Assembly: GCA_002329325.1 (NCBI GenBank)
Contig: DCTX01000095.1
Location: 7,720-12,981, forward strand
From: Anaerolineales bacterium UBA1429
Lineage (GTDB): Bacteria > Chloroflexota > Anaerolineae > UBA1429
Direction of reading: 5' to 3'
DNA: 5,262 nt
Shown piece by piece: positions 1 through 5,189 of the stretch. Position 1 is the stretch's first letter. Each line of letters starts with the position of its first letter. The notes below the pieces were generated by a model. That model saw only the letters and a program-made list of their open reading frames with translations. It had not been told where the DNA came from and did not search any database. Made by a program: the position numbers and the translations under genes.

Positions 1-21
1 CCCCTCCCGCCTGGGAGAGGG
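1..21. terminator. terminator-like hairpin at left window edge
   Basis: The first bases fold into a GC hairpin. Bases 1-8 pair with 13-21 around a four-base loop (9-12), with A18 bulged. The left arm may begin outside the window, so the full stem could be longer. There is no clear T-run after it. It could end an upstream transcript or be one copy of a dispersed C-rich/G-rich intergenic palindrome. The fold is visible in the sequence, but the role is inferred. Confidence 0.35.
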
Positions 22-119
22 GGCGGGCCCTTGTGGAGGCGACCGGGAGCGCGCGGCCTCGCTCGCGCCAGCATTCATCCGCAACGAGAGCAGTTCGTCC
101 ATTCGCAGCAGGGGCGCCC

Positions 120-136
120 GCTCGCGAGAGCTCGCG
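120..136. repeat. short direct/inverted repeat upstream of the isomerase gene
   Basis: The 7-mer GCTCGCG occurs twice (120-126 and 130-136), one helical turn apart. The same stretch is an inverted repeat: CGCGAG at 123-128 and CTCGCG at 131-136 around a 2-nt centre. It lies about 28 nt before the proposed GTG start, where a repressor site or a leader hairpin could act. In DNA this GC-rich such a short repeat can arise by chance, so its role as an operator is only a suggestion. Confidence 0.25.
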
Positions 137-149
137 CCGACACGACAAC

Positions 150-155
150 AGGGGG
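150..155 (+). promoter_or_regulatory. ribosome binding site that favours the GTG start at 164
   Basis: A purine block, AGGGGG, is the only Shine-Dalgarno-like sequence before the isomerase gene. It ends 8 nt before the GTG at 164, which is good spacing, but only 2 nt before the in-frame TTG at 158, which is too close. This is why the GTG start is preferred and the protein is given as 484 rather than 486 residues. Confidence 0.6.
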
Positions 156-163
156 TATTGATT

Positions 164-1618
164 GTGAGTTTCAACGTAAAGCTGGGGTTGGTTCCTTCGA
201 TTCGCTCGCGTGGGGGCATCTCGCCCTGGTGCGCCGAGTTGCGCACCCGCTGCATCGAGGCCCTGGATGCCATGGAGGGCTTTGAGCTGGTCTACCCGAA
301 GGCCGCGCCCGACGGCGAGACCCTGTGCCCGGTCAACGGCTATACCACCACCGGCGCCGTGGCCAACCTGGATGAGGGCGAGGTCGTGGCCGAGTATTTC
401 CGCCGCCAGGGCGTGGATGGCGTCATCCTCTGCTCGCTGAACTTTGGCGACGAGCGCTCGTGCAGCAAGATCGCCGAGGTGCTGGGCGTGCCCGTGTTGG
501 TGGTGGCCACCAAAGAGCCGCCTGCGGTAGACGACGCCAGCCTGGCTCGCCTCTCCGACTCGTATTGCGGCAACCTGTCCATCACCTCCGGCCTCTACCG
601 CCGCGAGATCCCCTTCTACTATGCGGGCATCTTTTTCCCCGAAGAGGAAGAGTTCGCCGAAGAGGTGGACATCTTTGCCCGCGCCTGTTCCGCCGTCAAG
701 GCGCTCAAGGGCGCCCGCATCGGCCAGGTGGGCGTGCGCCCCGGCACCTTTGAGACCGTGGCCTTTGACGAAGTGGCCATGCTCAACAAGTTCCAGCAGA
801 ATGTGATTCCCATCAACATCTCGGACCTCTCCGTCGCCTTTGAGGCGCTGGCCGACGATGATCCCGCCGTGCTGGCCCGCGTGCAAGAGATCCGCGACTC
901 GGTGGCCGAGGTCACGGTGGCGGAAGACTATCTGGTCAACGCCGCCAAGTTCGAGCTGGCCCTGATCGACTTCTGGAAGCAGAACAAGCTCTCCGCCATG
1001 GCCGTGCAATGCTGGCCCGCGGCCCGCAGCCTGTTCGGCATCTCGGTGTGCTCCAGCTATGGCCGCCTGACGGAGCAGGGTCTGCTGACCGCCTGCGAGA
1101 CCGATGTCCTGGGCTCGCTGGCCATGTTGGTGCAGTACGCCGCCGCCCGGGGCGAGGTGATCCCTCACTTTATCGACTGGACCATCCAGCATCGCGAGAA
1201 CGAGAACTGGCTCCTGGCCTGGCACTGTGGCAATGCGCCCGCCAGCCTGGCCGCTGATCCGGCCAAGACCGGCCTGCGCGCCCGCCCCAACATGACGGGC
1301 GAGCTACCGGCCAAGGAAGGCGATCCCGCCGCCGGCCTGTACCAGTTCCAGATCAAGCCCGGCCCCGTCACCTTCTGCCGGTTGGCCGAGTACAACGACG
1401 AGTGGAAGATGCTCATCGCCACCGGCGAGATCATCCCCTCCGACGAAGAGCTGGCGGGGACGTGGTCATGGGTGGAGGTCACCGACCATGCCCACCTGTA
1501 CCGCACCCTGGTACAGGAAGGCTTTATCCATCACGCCAACATGATCCATGGCGATCAGGTGGACGTGCTCCTGGAGGTCTGCCTGTTCCTGGGCATCGAG
1601 CCCGTGGTCGTGGAGTAA
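164..1618 (+). CDS. L-fucose/L-arabinose isomerase family protein
   Basis: A 484-residue protein that looks like a member of the FucI/AraA-type sugar isomerase family, cytosolic metal-dependent enzymes that interconvert aldoses and ketoses. The C-terminal half is the most recognisable part. It has QCWPAA (282-287), GRLTEQG (300-306), the acidic ACETDVLG block (310-317), HFIDW (335-339), WHCGNAP (353-359) and a histidine pair in GFIHHANMIHGD (453-464). In E. coli FucI the metal is held by Glu337, Asp361 and His528. Glu312, Asp338 (26 residues apart, against 24 in FucI) and His456 or His457 are the likely equivalents here. This mapping is by motif and spacing only. The N-terminal half is a Rossmann-like region without a specific motif I can name; there is no signal peptide. 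The length is shorter than FucI (about 590) but near AraA (about 500). It is the first gene of an operon with a PfkB kinase 9 nt downstream, which fits isomerisation followed by phosphorylation of a ketose. The substrate is unknown, so no gene symbol is given. Confidence 0.85.
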   Translation: MSFNVKLGLVPSIRSRGGISPWCAELRTRCIEALDAMEGFELVYPKAAPDGETLCPVNGYTTTGAVANLDEGEVVAEYFRRQGVDGVILCSLNFGDERSCSKIAEVLGVPVLVVATKEPPAVDDASLARLSDSYCGNLSITSGLYRREIPFYYAGIFFPEEEEFAEEVDIFARACSAVKALKGARIGQVGVRPGTFETVAFDEVAMLNKFQQNVIPINISDLSVAFEALADDDPAVLARVQEIRDSVAEVTVAEDYLVNAAKFELALIDFWKQNKLSAMAVQCWPAARSLFGISVCSSYGRLTEQGLLTACETDVLGSLAMLVQYAAARGEVIPHFIDWTIQHRENENWLLAWHCGNAPASLAADPAKTGLRARPNMTGELPAKEGDPAAGLYQFQIKPGPVTFCRLAEYNDEWKMLIATGEIIPSDEELAGTWSWVEVTDHAHLYRTLVQEGFIHHANMIHGDQVDVLLEVCLFLGIEPVVVE

Positions 1619-1627
1619 GGGCAGCCC

Positions 1628-2569
1628 ATGACGCGCAAGAACCAGATCGTCGGTCTGGGGCTGACCACCCTGGACGTGCTGATCCGCCTGGGCGACATGC
1701 CCACCTGGGAGCAGGGCGCCCGTGTTGATGGCTTCTCCTTCGATGGCGGCGGCCCCGTGGGCACCGCCATGTGCGCGGCCTCGCGCCTGGGCGCCACCGT
1801 GGGCTTTATCGGCACCGCGGGCAACGACCAGGTGGCCGACCTCAAGGTCGAGCTGCTGGCCGAGTATGGTGTGGATATCTCGCACCTGCTGCGCCGCGAC
1901 GCGCCCGAGGATCAGGTGGTGATCGTCTATGTGGATTCCCGCACGGGCGAGCGCACCTTCTCCGGGTTCGGCCGGCCCCGCCAGAACCTGCTCATGCCGG
2001 AGGAGCTGGATAAGGACTATATCCTCTCCGCCGACTATCTGCACCTGGAGGGTTTTCACTCGGAGGCTGCTCTGCAGGCCGCCAAGTGGATGAAAGAGGC
2101 CGGCAAGACCGTGGTCATCGACGGCAGCAAGACCAACGCGCCCGACGTGCGGCCCTACTACCGGGAGCTGATCCCCTATGTGGACGTCCTGATCTGTGGC
2201 GAGGGCTTTGGTCGCGCTCTCTCGGGGGGCATCGAGAACCTGTACGAGGCGGGCCGGCGCATCCTGGAGATGGGCCCCCGCATCGTGGTGCAGACCGAGG
2301 GCGCCGATGGCAGCTACACCGTCACCAAGGACGAGCAGTTCCACACGCCGGCCTTCCCCATCAACGTGGTGGACACCACCGGCGCGGGCGACGTGTTCCA
2401 CGGAGCCTATATCGTGGGGTTGCTCCATGGGTGGGACCTGCGCACCGTGGCGGTCTTTTCCACCGCCGTCTCGGCCCTCAAGTGCCAGAGGCTGGGTGGA
2501 CGCGGCCCCATCCCGACCTATGATCAGGTGATCGCCTTCCTGCGAGAGCGAGAGGTCGTCCTGGCCTGA
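1628..2569 (+). CDS. PfkB/ribokinase-family carbohydrate kinase
   Basis: A 313-residue cytosolic sugar kinase of the usual family length, expected to transfer the ATP gamma-phosphate to a sugar hydroxyl. The N-terminal substrate-side signature is the glycine-rich GGGPVGTAMCAASRLG (40-55). The C-terminal PfkB signature is DTTGAGDVFHGA (249-260), with the anion hole GAG and the catalytic base Asp255. DGSKTN (165-170) and ICGEGF (189-194) lie where the family has its ATP-side strand and NxxE-like region. The common GGxxxNxA pattern has Thr instead of Asn (Thr46), a form I associate with PfkB branches distinct from classical ribokinase. The ATG is preceded by AAGG (1617-1620), which overlaps the upstream TAA stop and sits 7 nt from the start, suggesting translational coupling. 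The partner isomerase suggests a ketose or keto-sugar acid substrate, but specificity cannot be read from the sequence. Confidence 0.93.
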   Translation: MTRKNQIVGLGLTTLDVLIRLGDMPTWEQGARVDGFSFDGGGPVGTAMCAASRLGATVGFIGTAGNDQVADLKVELLAEYGVDISHLLRRDAPEDQVVIVYVDSRTGERTFSGFGRPRQNLLMPEELDKDYILSADYLHLEGFHSEAALQAAKWMKEAGKTVVIDGSKTNAPDVRPYYRELIPYVDVLICGEGFGRALSGGIENLYEAGRRILEMGPRIVVQTEGADGSYTVTKDEQFHTPAFPINVVDTTGAGDVFHGAYIVGLLHGWDLRTVAVFSTAVSALKCQRLGGRGPIPTYDQVIAFLREREVVLA

Positions 2570-2594
2570 TCGGCCGGCCGGTGAACGGAATAGA

Positions 2595-2624
2595 ACGAGC
2601 CCTCGGCTTGCGCCGAGGGCTCGT
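2595..2624. terminator. bidirectional hairpin terminator between convergent genes
   Basis: A perfect 13-bp stem (2595-2607 with 2612-2624) closes a four-base TTGC loop. It lies 25 nt past the kinase stop and 19 nt before the hydrolase stop on the other strand, so it can serve both converging transcripts. There is no real T-run on the plus side (TCTGCTGTTC follows). The minus-strand side is slightly richer in T (TCTATTCCGTTC). Termination is inferred from position and stem strength. Confidence 0.78.
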
Positions 2625-2643
2625 CTGCTGTTCGGGCCTCGCC

Positions 2644-3435
2644 TCAGCGGGCCAGGCCGTTGTTGCGCGCAAAGAACTCGGCTTGCAGGGCGGGCACCGT
2701 CTCATCGGCCTTGACGGCGGCGATGTAGCGGGCCAGGGCCTGCACCTGCAGCTCGCGCATCCGCCGGCCCTTCTCCGCGCTGGCCGGGCGCGCATCCCCG
2801 GCATAGTGCTCCGGGTGGTCGGCGTACCAGCTCACGCCCGAGTGATTGCCCGGCAGGTGCGACAGCCGCCCCAGGGGCATCGCCGGCTCGTCGGGCAGGC
2901 GCTCCATGTGCACCAGCTCGGGATAGTTGGCCAGGGTCATGCTGGTCTCGCACTCGCAAGCATGGCCGTGATACTCGGTCTCGGTGATCTCCTTCCACTG
3001 CTCCTGCAGCTCTCCCCACAGGGCCTGGGGCACGTACACGGAGTAGGGCTTTTCATGCCAGAGGCTGGTCTGCACCAGGAAGGGGATCAGGGCGTTGTTG
3101 CCGCCGTGCCCGTTGACGATGATGATCTTGCGAAAGCCATTGCGCCCGATCTCGTCCAGCATGCTCTCCAGCAGCGCCAGCAGCAGCTTGGGCTCGATGG
3201 TGATGGTGCCGGGGAAGCAGCGCGCCTCATAGATCTGCCCAAAGTAGAAAGCCGGAAAGACCACGGCGGGCTCCTGCTCCGCCGCCAGGCAAGCGATCTT
3301 GTGGACGTTCAGGGTGTCGGTGCCCAGGGGCAGGTGCTCGCTATGACGCTCGATAACTCCCATGGTGAACAAACAGACGCCGGTCTCCTGCACAGCCTTG
3401 GCGAAATCCGGCGAGGTCAGATTCTCCCATTGCAT
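2644..3435 (-). CDS. creatininase-family metal-dependent hydrolase
   Basis: A 263-residue protein, the usual size for the creatininase (creatinine amidohydrolase) family of cytosolic divalent-metal hydrolases that open cyclic amides or related bonds. The metal-site motifs are present: ERHSEHLPLGTD (29-40) gives Glu29, His31 and Asp40; NGHGGN (108-113) gives His110; HACECETS (158-165) gives the family's second conserved glutamates, Glu161 and Glu163. True creatininase has a Tyr-Glu pair after NGH, as I recall, whereas this protein has Gly-Gly, so creatinine is an unlikely substrate. Relatives with the GG form include formamide deformylases, MftE-type peptidases and, as I recall, the Thermotoga inositol-pathway hydrolase IolN. 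The start is set by a strong AAGGAGG 7 nt upstream; an in-frame extension of 27 residues lacks such a site. It is divergent from a Gfo-family dehydrogenase, which supports a role in sugar or cyclitol breakdown. HSEH and two extra cysteines (Cys160, Cys162) are unusual. Confidence 0.9.
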   Translation of the reverse strand: MQWENLTSPDFAKAVQETGVCLFTMGVIERHSEHLPLGTDTLNVHKIACLAAEQEPAVVFPAFYFGQIYEARCFPGTITIEPKLLLALLESMLDEIGRNGFRKIIIVNGHGGNNALIPFLVQTSLWHEKPYSVYVPQALWGELQEQWKEITETEYHGHACECETSMTLANYPELVHMERLPDEPAMPLGRLSHLPGNHSGVSWYADHPEHYAGDARPASAEKGRRMRELQVQALARYIAAVKADETVPALQAEFFARNNGLAR

Positions 3436-3442
3436 AGGTGCG

Positions 3443-3449
3443 CCTCCTT
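3443..3449 (-). promoter_or_regulatory. strong ribosome binding site of the creatininase-family gene
   Basis: On the minus strand, AAGGAGG lies 7 nt before the ATG at 3435. It is a near-perfect complement to the 16S rRNA 3' end and decides the start in favour of MQWENL over the longer reading frame that opens at 3516. Confidence 0.85.
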
Positions 3450-3461
3450 GCGGTAGTATGA

Positions 3462-3476
3462 TACAAGGCCATTGTA
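3462..3476. promoter_or_regulatory. candidate operator (TACAA...TTGTA) over the minus-strand -10
   Basis: TACAA (3462-3466) and TTGTA (3472-3476) are inverted copies separated by 5 nt. The right arm overlaps the proposed -10 of the hydrolase promoter and the left arm covers its expected transcription start. That is a classic repressor position. The arms are short and no regulator gene is visible, so this is tentative. Confidence 0.3.
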
Positions 3477-3500
3477 GCCGAGCAGGTAGGTTGTTGTCGA
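3471..3500 (-). promoter_or_regulatory. sigma-70-type promoter for the creatininase-family gene
   Basis: Read on the minus strand, TCGACA (3500-3495, five of six matches to TTGACA) is followed after 18 nt by TACAAT (3476-3471, five of six matches to TATAAT). Transcription would begin near 3464 and give a leader of about 30 nt with the strong ribosome binding site in it. It is the best promoter match in the window, but rests on consensus matching only. Confidence 0.5.
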
Positions 3501-3504
3501 ACGC

Positions 3505-3510
3505 AGGAGG
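3505..3510 (+). promoter_or_regulatory. ribosome binding site of the Gfo/Idh/MocA gene
   Basis: A perfect AGGAGG lies 8 nt before the ATG at 3519 and fixes this start. A TATGAT that could be a plus-strand -10 lies at 3457-3462, but I see no good -35 at the correct distance, so the forward promoter remains unassigned. Confidence 0.8.
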
Positions 3511-3518
3511 GAGCAAGC

Positions 3519-4634
3519 ATGGGAGAACGAGTGGGCATGGGGGTCGTGGGCGCAGGCTCGATCGGGATCCGGGCGGCGCTGATGCATCTCAGCCTGGAGG
3601 ACGTGCAGGATCGCGTCCGCCTGGCAGCGGTGTGCGATCCTGCGCCGGGGCGCGCCCAGGCCGCCGCCGAGCGCTATGGCGTGGCCGCCGCCTACGAGAG
3701 CTATGAGGAGCTGCTGGCCGATCCGGCGGTGGATGCCGTGACGCTGTGCACGCCCATCGGCCTGCACTATGCCCAGGGGATGCAGGCTATCGAGGCGGGC
3801 AAGCACGTGCATTTCAACAAGACGATGACCGTGGTCAAGGCCGAGGCCGATGACTTGATCGCCGCCGCAGCCCGGCGCGGCGTGCACCTGGTGGCCTCGC
3901 CGGGGATGATGCTCTGGCCCCACAATCAGCGCATCCGCCGCATCGTGCTGGAAGGGCGCCTGGGGACCCTGGTCTGGGCCGCCACGGGCACCTCTGGCGT
4001 GGCCCAGTATCACCTGGATGAGCAGGTGCGCCAGGGCGACGACCCGCTGAGCAACATCGACCCCTCGTGGTACTTTCGCCGGCCGGGCGGCGGCCCCCAG
4101 TATGACGTCACGGTCTATTGCCTGCACAACCTGACGGGCATCCTGGGCCCCGCCAAGCGGGTGACGGCCATGTCGGGGCTGGTGATCCCCGAGCGGGAGT
4201 ATCGCGGCAACAGGATCGCCTGCGATATGGACGACAGCACCATGTTGCTGCTGGATTTTGGCGATGCGTTCCACTCCTTCGTGTATGGCACCATCACGGG
4301 CAAGGTGACCGAGGGCTTTCAGCCCAGCATCTTTGGCACCGAGGGCTCGGTGGTGGGCACCCGCTGCGGCGATCTCGACCTGACCCAGCCCGAGGACCTG
4401 ATGCCCCACCATGTGGGCGAACACAAGGTGTTGGGCGAGCGCCATGTGTTCGAGGACATGATGCAGCTCGTGGATTGGATCCGCGAGGGCAGGCCCTCCA
4501 TCGCCAGCGCCGAGCACGCCCGCCACGTGATCGAGATCATCGAGGCCGGCTATCGGGCCGCCGAGACAGGCCAGACCCAGACCCTCACCACCACCTTCGA
4601 TCCGCTGCCGCTGGAGGCGTGCGCGGAGGTGTAG
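3519..4634 (+). CDS. Gfo/Idh/MocA-family NAD(P)-dependent oxidoreductase
   Basis: A 371-residue cytosolic dehydrogenase, close to the usual 330-400. Family members oxidise or reduce sugars, inositols and related polyols using NAD(P). The N-terminal Rossmann fold starts with VVGAGSIG (9-16), and AAVCDP (36-41) ends the second strand, where Asp40 would favour NAD over NADP. CTPIGLHY (77-84) precedes the GKHVHFNKTM region (94-103), which holds the family's catalytic lysine, Lys101, in an NKT context instead of the usual EKP. The C-terminal domain has WYFRRPGGGPQYDVTVYCLH (184-203). Asp196 matches the conserved aspartate. Tyr200 sits where inositol dehydrogenases have the catalytic His; glucose-fructose oxidoreductase also uses Tyr here. 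No Tat signal is seen, unlike secreted members. It is transcribed divergently from the creatininase-family hydrolase, suggesting that its ketone product may feed that enzyme. The substrate is not determinable; myo-inositol-like polyols are a reasonable guess. Confidence 0.93.
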   Translation: MGERVGMGVVGAGSIGIRAALMHLSLEDVQDRVRLAAVCDPAPGRAQAAAERYGVAAAYESYEELLADPAVDAVTLCTPIGLHYAQGMQAIEAGKHVHFNKTMTVVKAEADDLIAAAARRGVHLVASPGMMLWPHNQRIRRIVLEGRLGTLVWAATGTSGVAQYHLDEQVRQGDDPLSNIDPSWYFRRPGGGPQYDVTVYCLHNLTGILGPAKRVTAMSGLVIPEREYRGNRIACDMDDSTMLLLDFGDAFHSFVYGTITGKVTEGFQPSIFGTEGSVVGTRCGDLDLTQPEDLMPHHVGEHKVLGERHVFEDMMQLVDWIREGRPSIASAEHARHVIEIIEAGYRAAETGQTQTLTTTFDPLPLEACAEV

Positions 4635-4650
4635 CAGGCGGACAGATGCC

Positions 4651-4670
4651 TCGCGCAGAGCCCGCCAGGC
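4651..4670 (+). repeat. upstream copy of a repeat flanking the GxxExxY gene
   Basis: The 20-mer starting TCGCGCAGAG matches 5159-5178 at 17 of 20 positions in direct orientation. It lies in the 66-nt gap between the dehydrogenase stop and the GxxExxY start. TGCCT (4647-4651) and AGGCA (4667-4671) also form a weak stem around it. With the downstream copy it brackets the GxxExxY gene, which suggests the two repeats and the gene arrived together. Confidence 0.5.
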
Positions 4671-4687
4671 ACGTACTGCATTGTGGC

Positions 4688-4691
4688 GGAG
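4688..4691 (+). promoter_or_regulatory. ribosome binding site of the GxxExxY gene
   Basis: GGAG, within GGAGAGAG (4688-4695), lies 9 nt before the ATG at 4701. It supports that ATG over an in-frame GTG at 4683, which would add only six residues and would lie upstream of this site. Confidence 0.6.
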
Positions 4692-4700
4692 AGAGCGGCC

Positions 4701-5087
4701 ATGCTAACGGAAAACGAGATTGGGGCGATTGTCGTGGATGCGGCCATCGCGGTGCACCGCGAGCTCGGGCCAGGACTGCTGGAATCGGTGTATGAGACCG
4801 TTCTTGCCCACGAACTGCGGCAACGAGGCCTGCGCGCCGAGTGCCAGGTTCCTCTGGATATCTCGTACAAGGGGATGGTGTTCGAGGGCGCCTTTCGAGC
4901 GGACATCGTTGTCGAGCAGCGAGTGATCATCGAAGTCAAGTCGGTTGAGACGATCAACAAAGCTCACAGGAAACAGCTGCAGACGTATCTGCGGCTAGGC
5001 GACATCAGGCTGGGGTACATTTTGAACTTTGGGGCTGCGCTCATGAAGGATGGAATCGTGCGGGCAGTGAACCGACTTGTTGAGTAG
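4701..5087 (+). CDS. GxxExxY protein (PD-(D/E)xK nuclease-like family)
   Basis: A 128-residue protein matching the small GxxExxY family (Pfam PDDEXK_3 type), whose usual length is about 120-130. The naming motif is GLLESVY (25-31: Gly25, Glu28, Tyr31) after AIAVHRELGPG. The nuclease-like core follows: RADIVV (67-72) with Asp68, then IIEVKSVE (76-83) with Glu78 and Lys80, in the D-x(n)-E-x-K arrangement of PD-(D/E)xK enzymes. Gln92 and Tyr96 in the next helix (KQLQTYLR) are also typical. All predicted active-site residues are present, so it looks intact. The biological role of the family is not established; DNA or RNA cleavage is inferred from the fold. There is no signal peptide or membrane segment. 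It does not fit the neighbouring sugar genes: its codon use is more relaxed (AGG, CTA, ATT, GGG, GTT) and related repeats flank it, pointing to separate acquisition. Confidence 0.9.
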   Translation: MLTENEIGAIVVDAAIAVHRELGPGLLESVYETVLAHELRQRGLRAECQVPLDISYKGMVFEGAFRADIVVEQRVIIEVKSVETINKAHRKQLQTYLRLGDIRLGYILNFGAALMKDGIVRAVNRLVE

Positions 5088-5109
5088 ATCAGGGCTCCCA
5101 GTTTCGCGG

Positions 5110-5189
5110 TCTCTGCGCTCTTGGCGCGAGTTCCCTGCTCGCACGGAGGGGAAATACTTCGCGCAGAGAGCGCCAAGCGCGCAAAGAGA
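5110..5189. repeat. long inverted repeat (hairpin) after the GxxExxY gene
   Basis: The left arm (5110-5127, TCTCTGCGCTCTTGGCGC) pairs with the right arm (5170-5189, GCGCCAAGCGCGCAAAGAGA) at 17 positions, with one mismatch and a 2-nt bulge. The loop is about 42 nt and contains the first copy of the 18-mer repeated at 5236. It may act as a terminator for the GxxExxY gene, which ends 22 nt earlier, or be a REP-like palindromic element. The structure is seen; the function is inferred. Confidence 0.55.
5159..5178 (+). repeat. downstream copy of the repeat flanking the GxxExxY gene
   Basis: This 20-mer (TCGCGCAGAGAGCGCCAAGC) is the direct-orientation partner of 4651-4670, with differences at three positions and a separation of 508 bp. 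It also forms part of the right side of the large hairpin, linking the flanking repeat to the palindromic tract. Confidence 0.5.

Noticed and set aside
31..285. An 84-codon plus-strand frame in the leader
   Set aside because: It overlaps the isomerase start in another frame, has Arg/Gly/His-rich composition typical of GC-rich noise, and has no ribosome binding site.
1466..2428. A 320-codon open frame on the minus strand across the end of the isomerase gene and most of the kinase gene
   Set aside because: It is antisense to two genes with clear family motifs. Its composition (rich in His, Gly, Ala, Gln and Val) is the usual shadow of GC-biased codons, and it has no recognisable domain.
2573..2580. 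GGCCGGCC palindrome after the kinase stop
   Set aside because: An 8-bp palindrome of this composition is expected by chance in such GC-rich DNA, and the strong hairpin just downstream explains termination better.
2581..3456. A 291-codon plus-strand open frame opposite the hydrolase
   Set aside because: It starts inside the terminator region, has no family motif, and mirrors the well-supported creatininase-family gene.
3436..3516. 27-residue N-terminal extension of the creatininase-family protein
   Set aside because: It would run through the promoter and the strong AAGGAGG site, and family proteins begin near the MQWENL-type start.
3417..4526. A 369-codon open frame on the minus strand opposite the dehydrogenase
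   Set aside because: It lies over a well-supported Gfo/Idh/MocA gene and reads as a low-information His/Ala/Gly-rich shadow. It would also overlap the start of the hydrolase gene.
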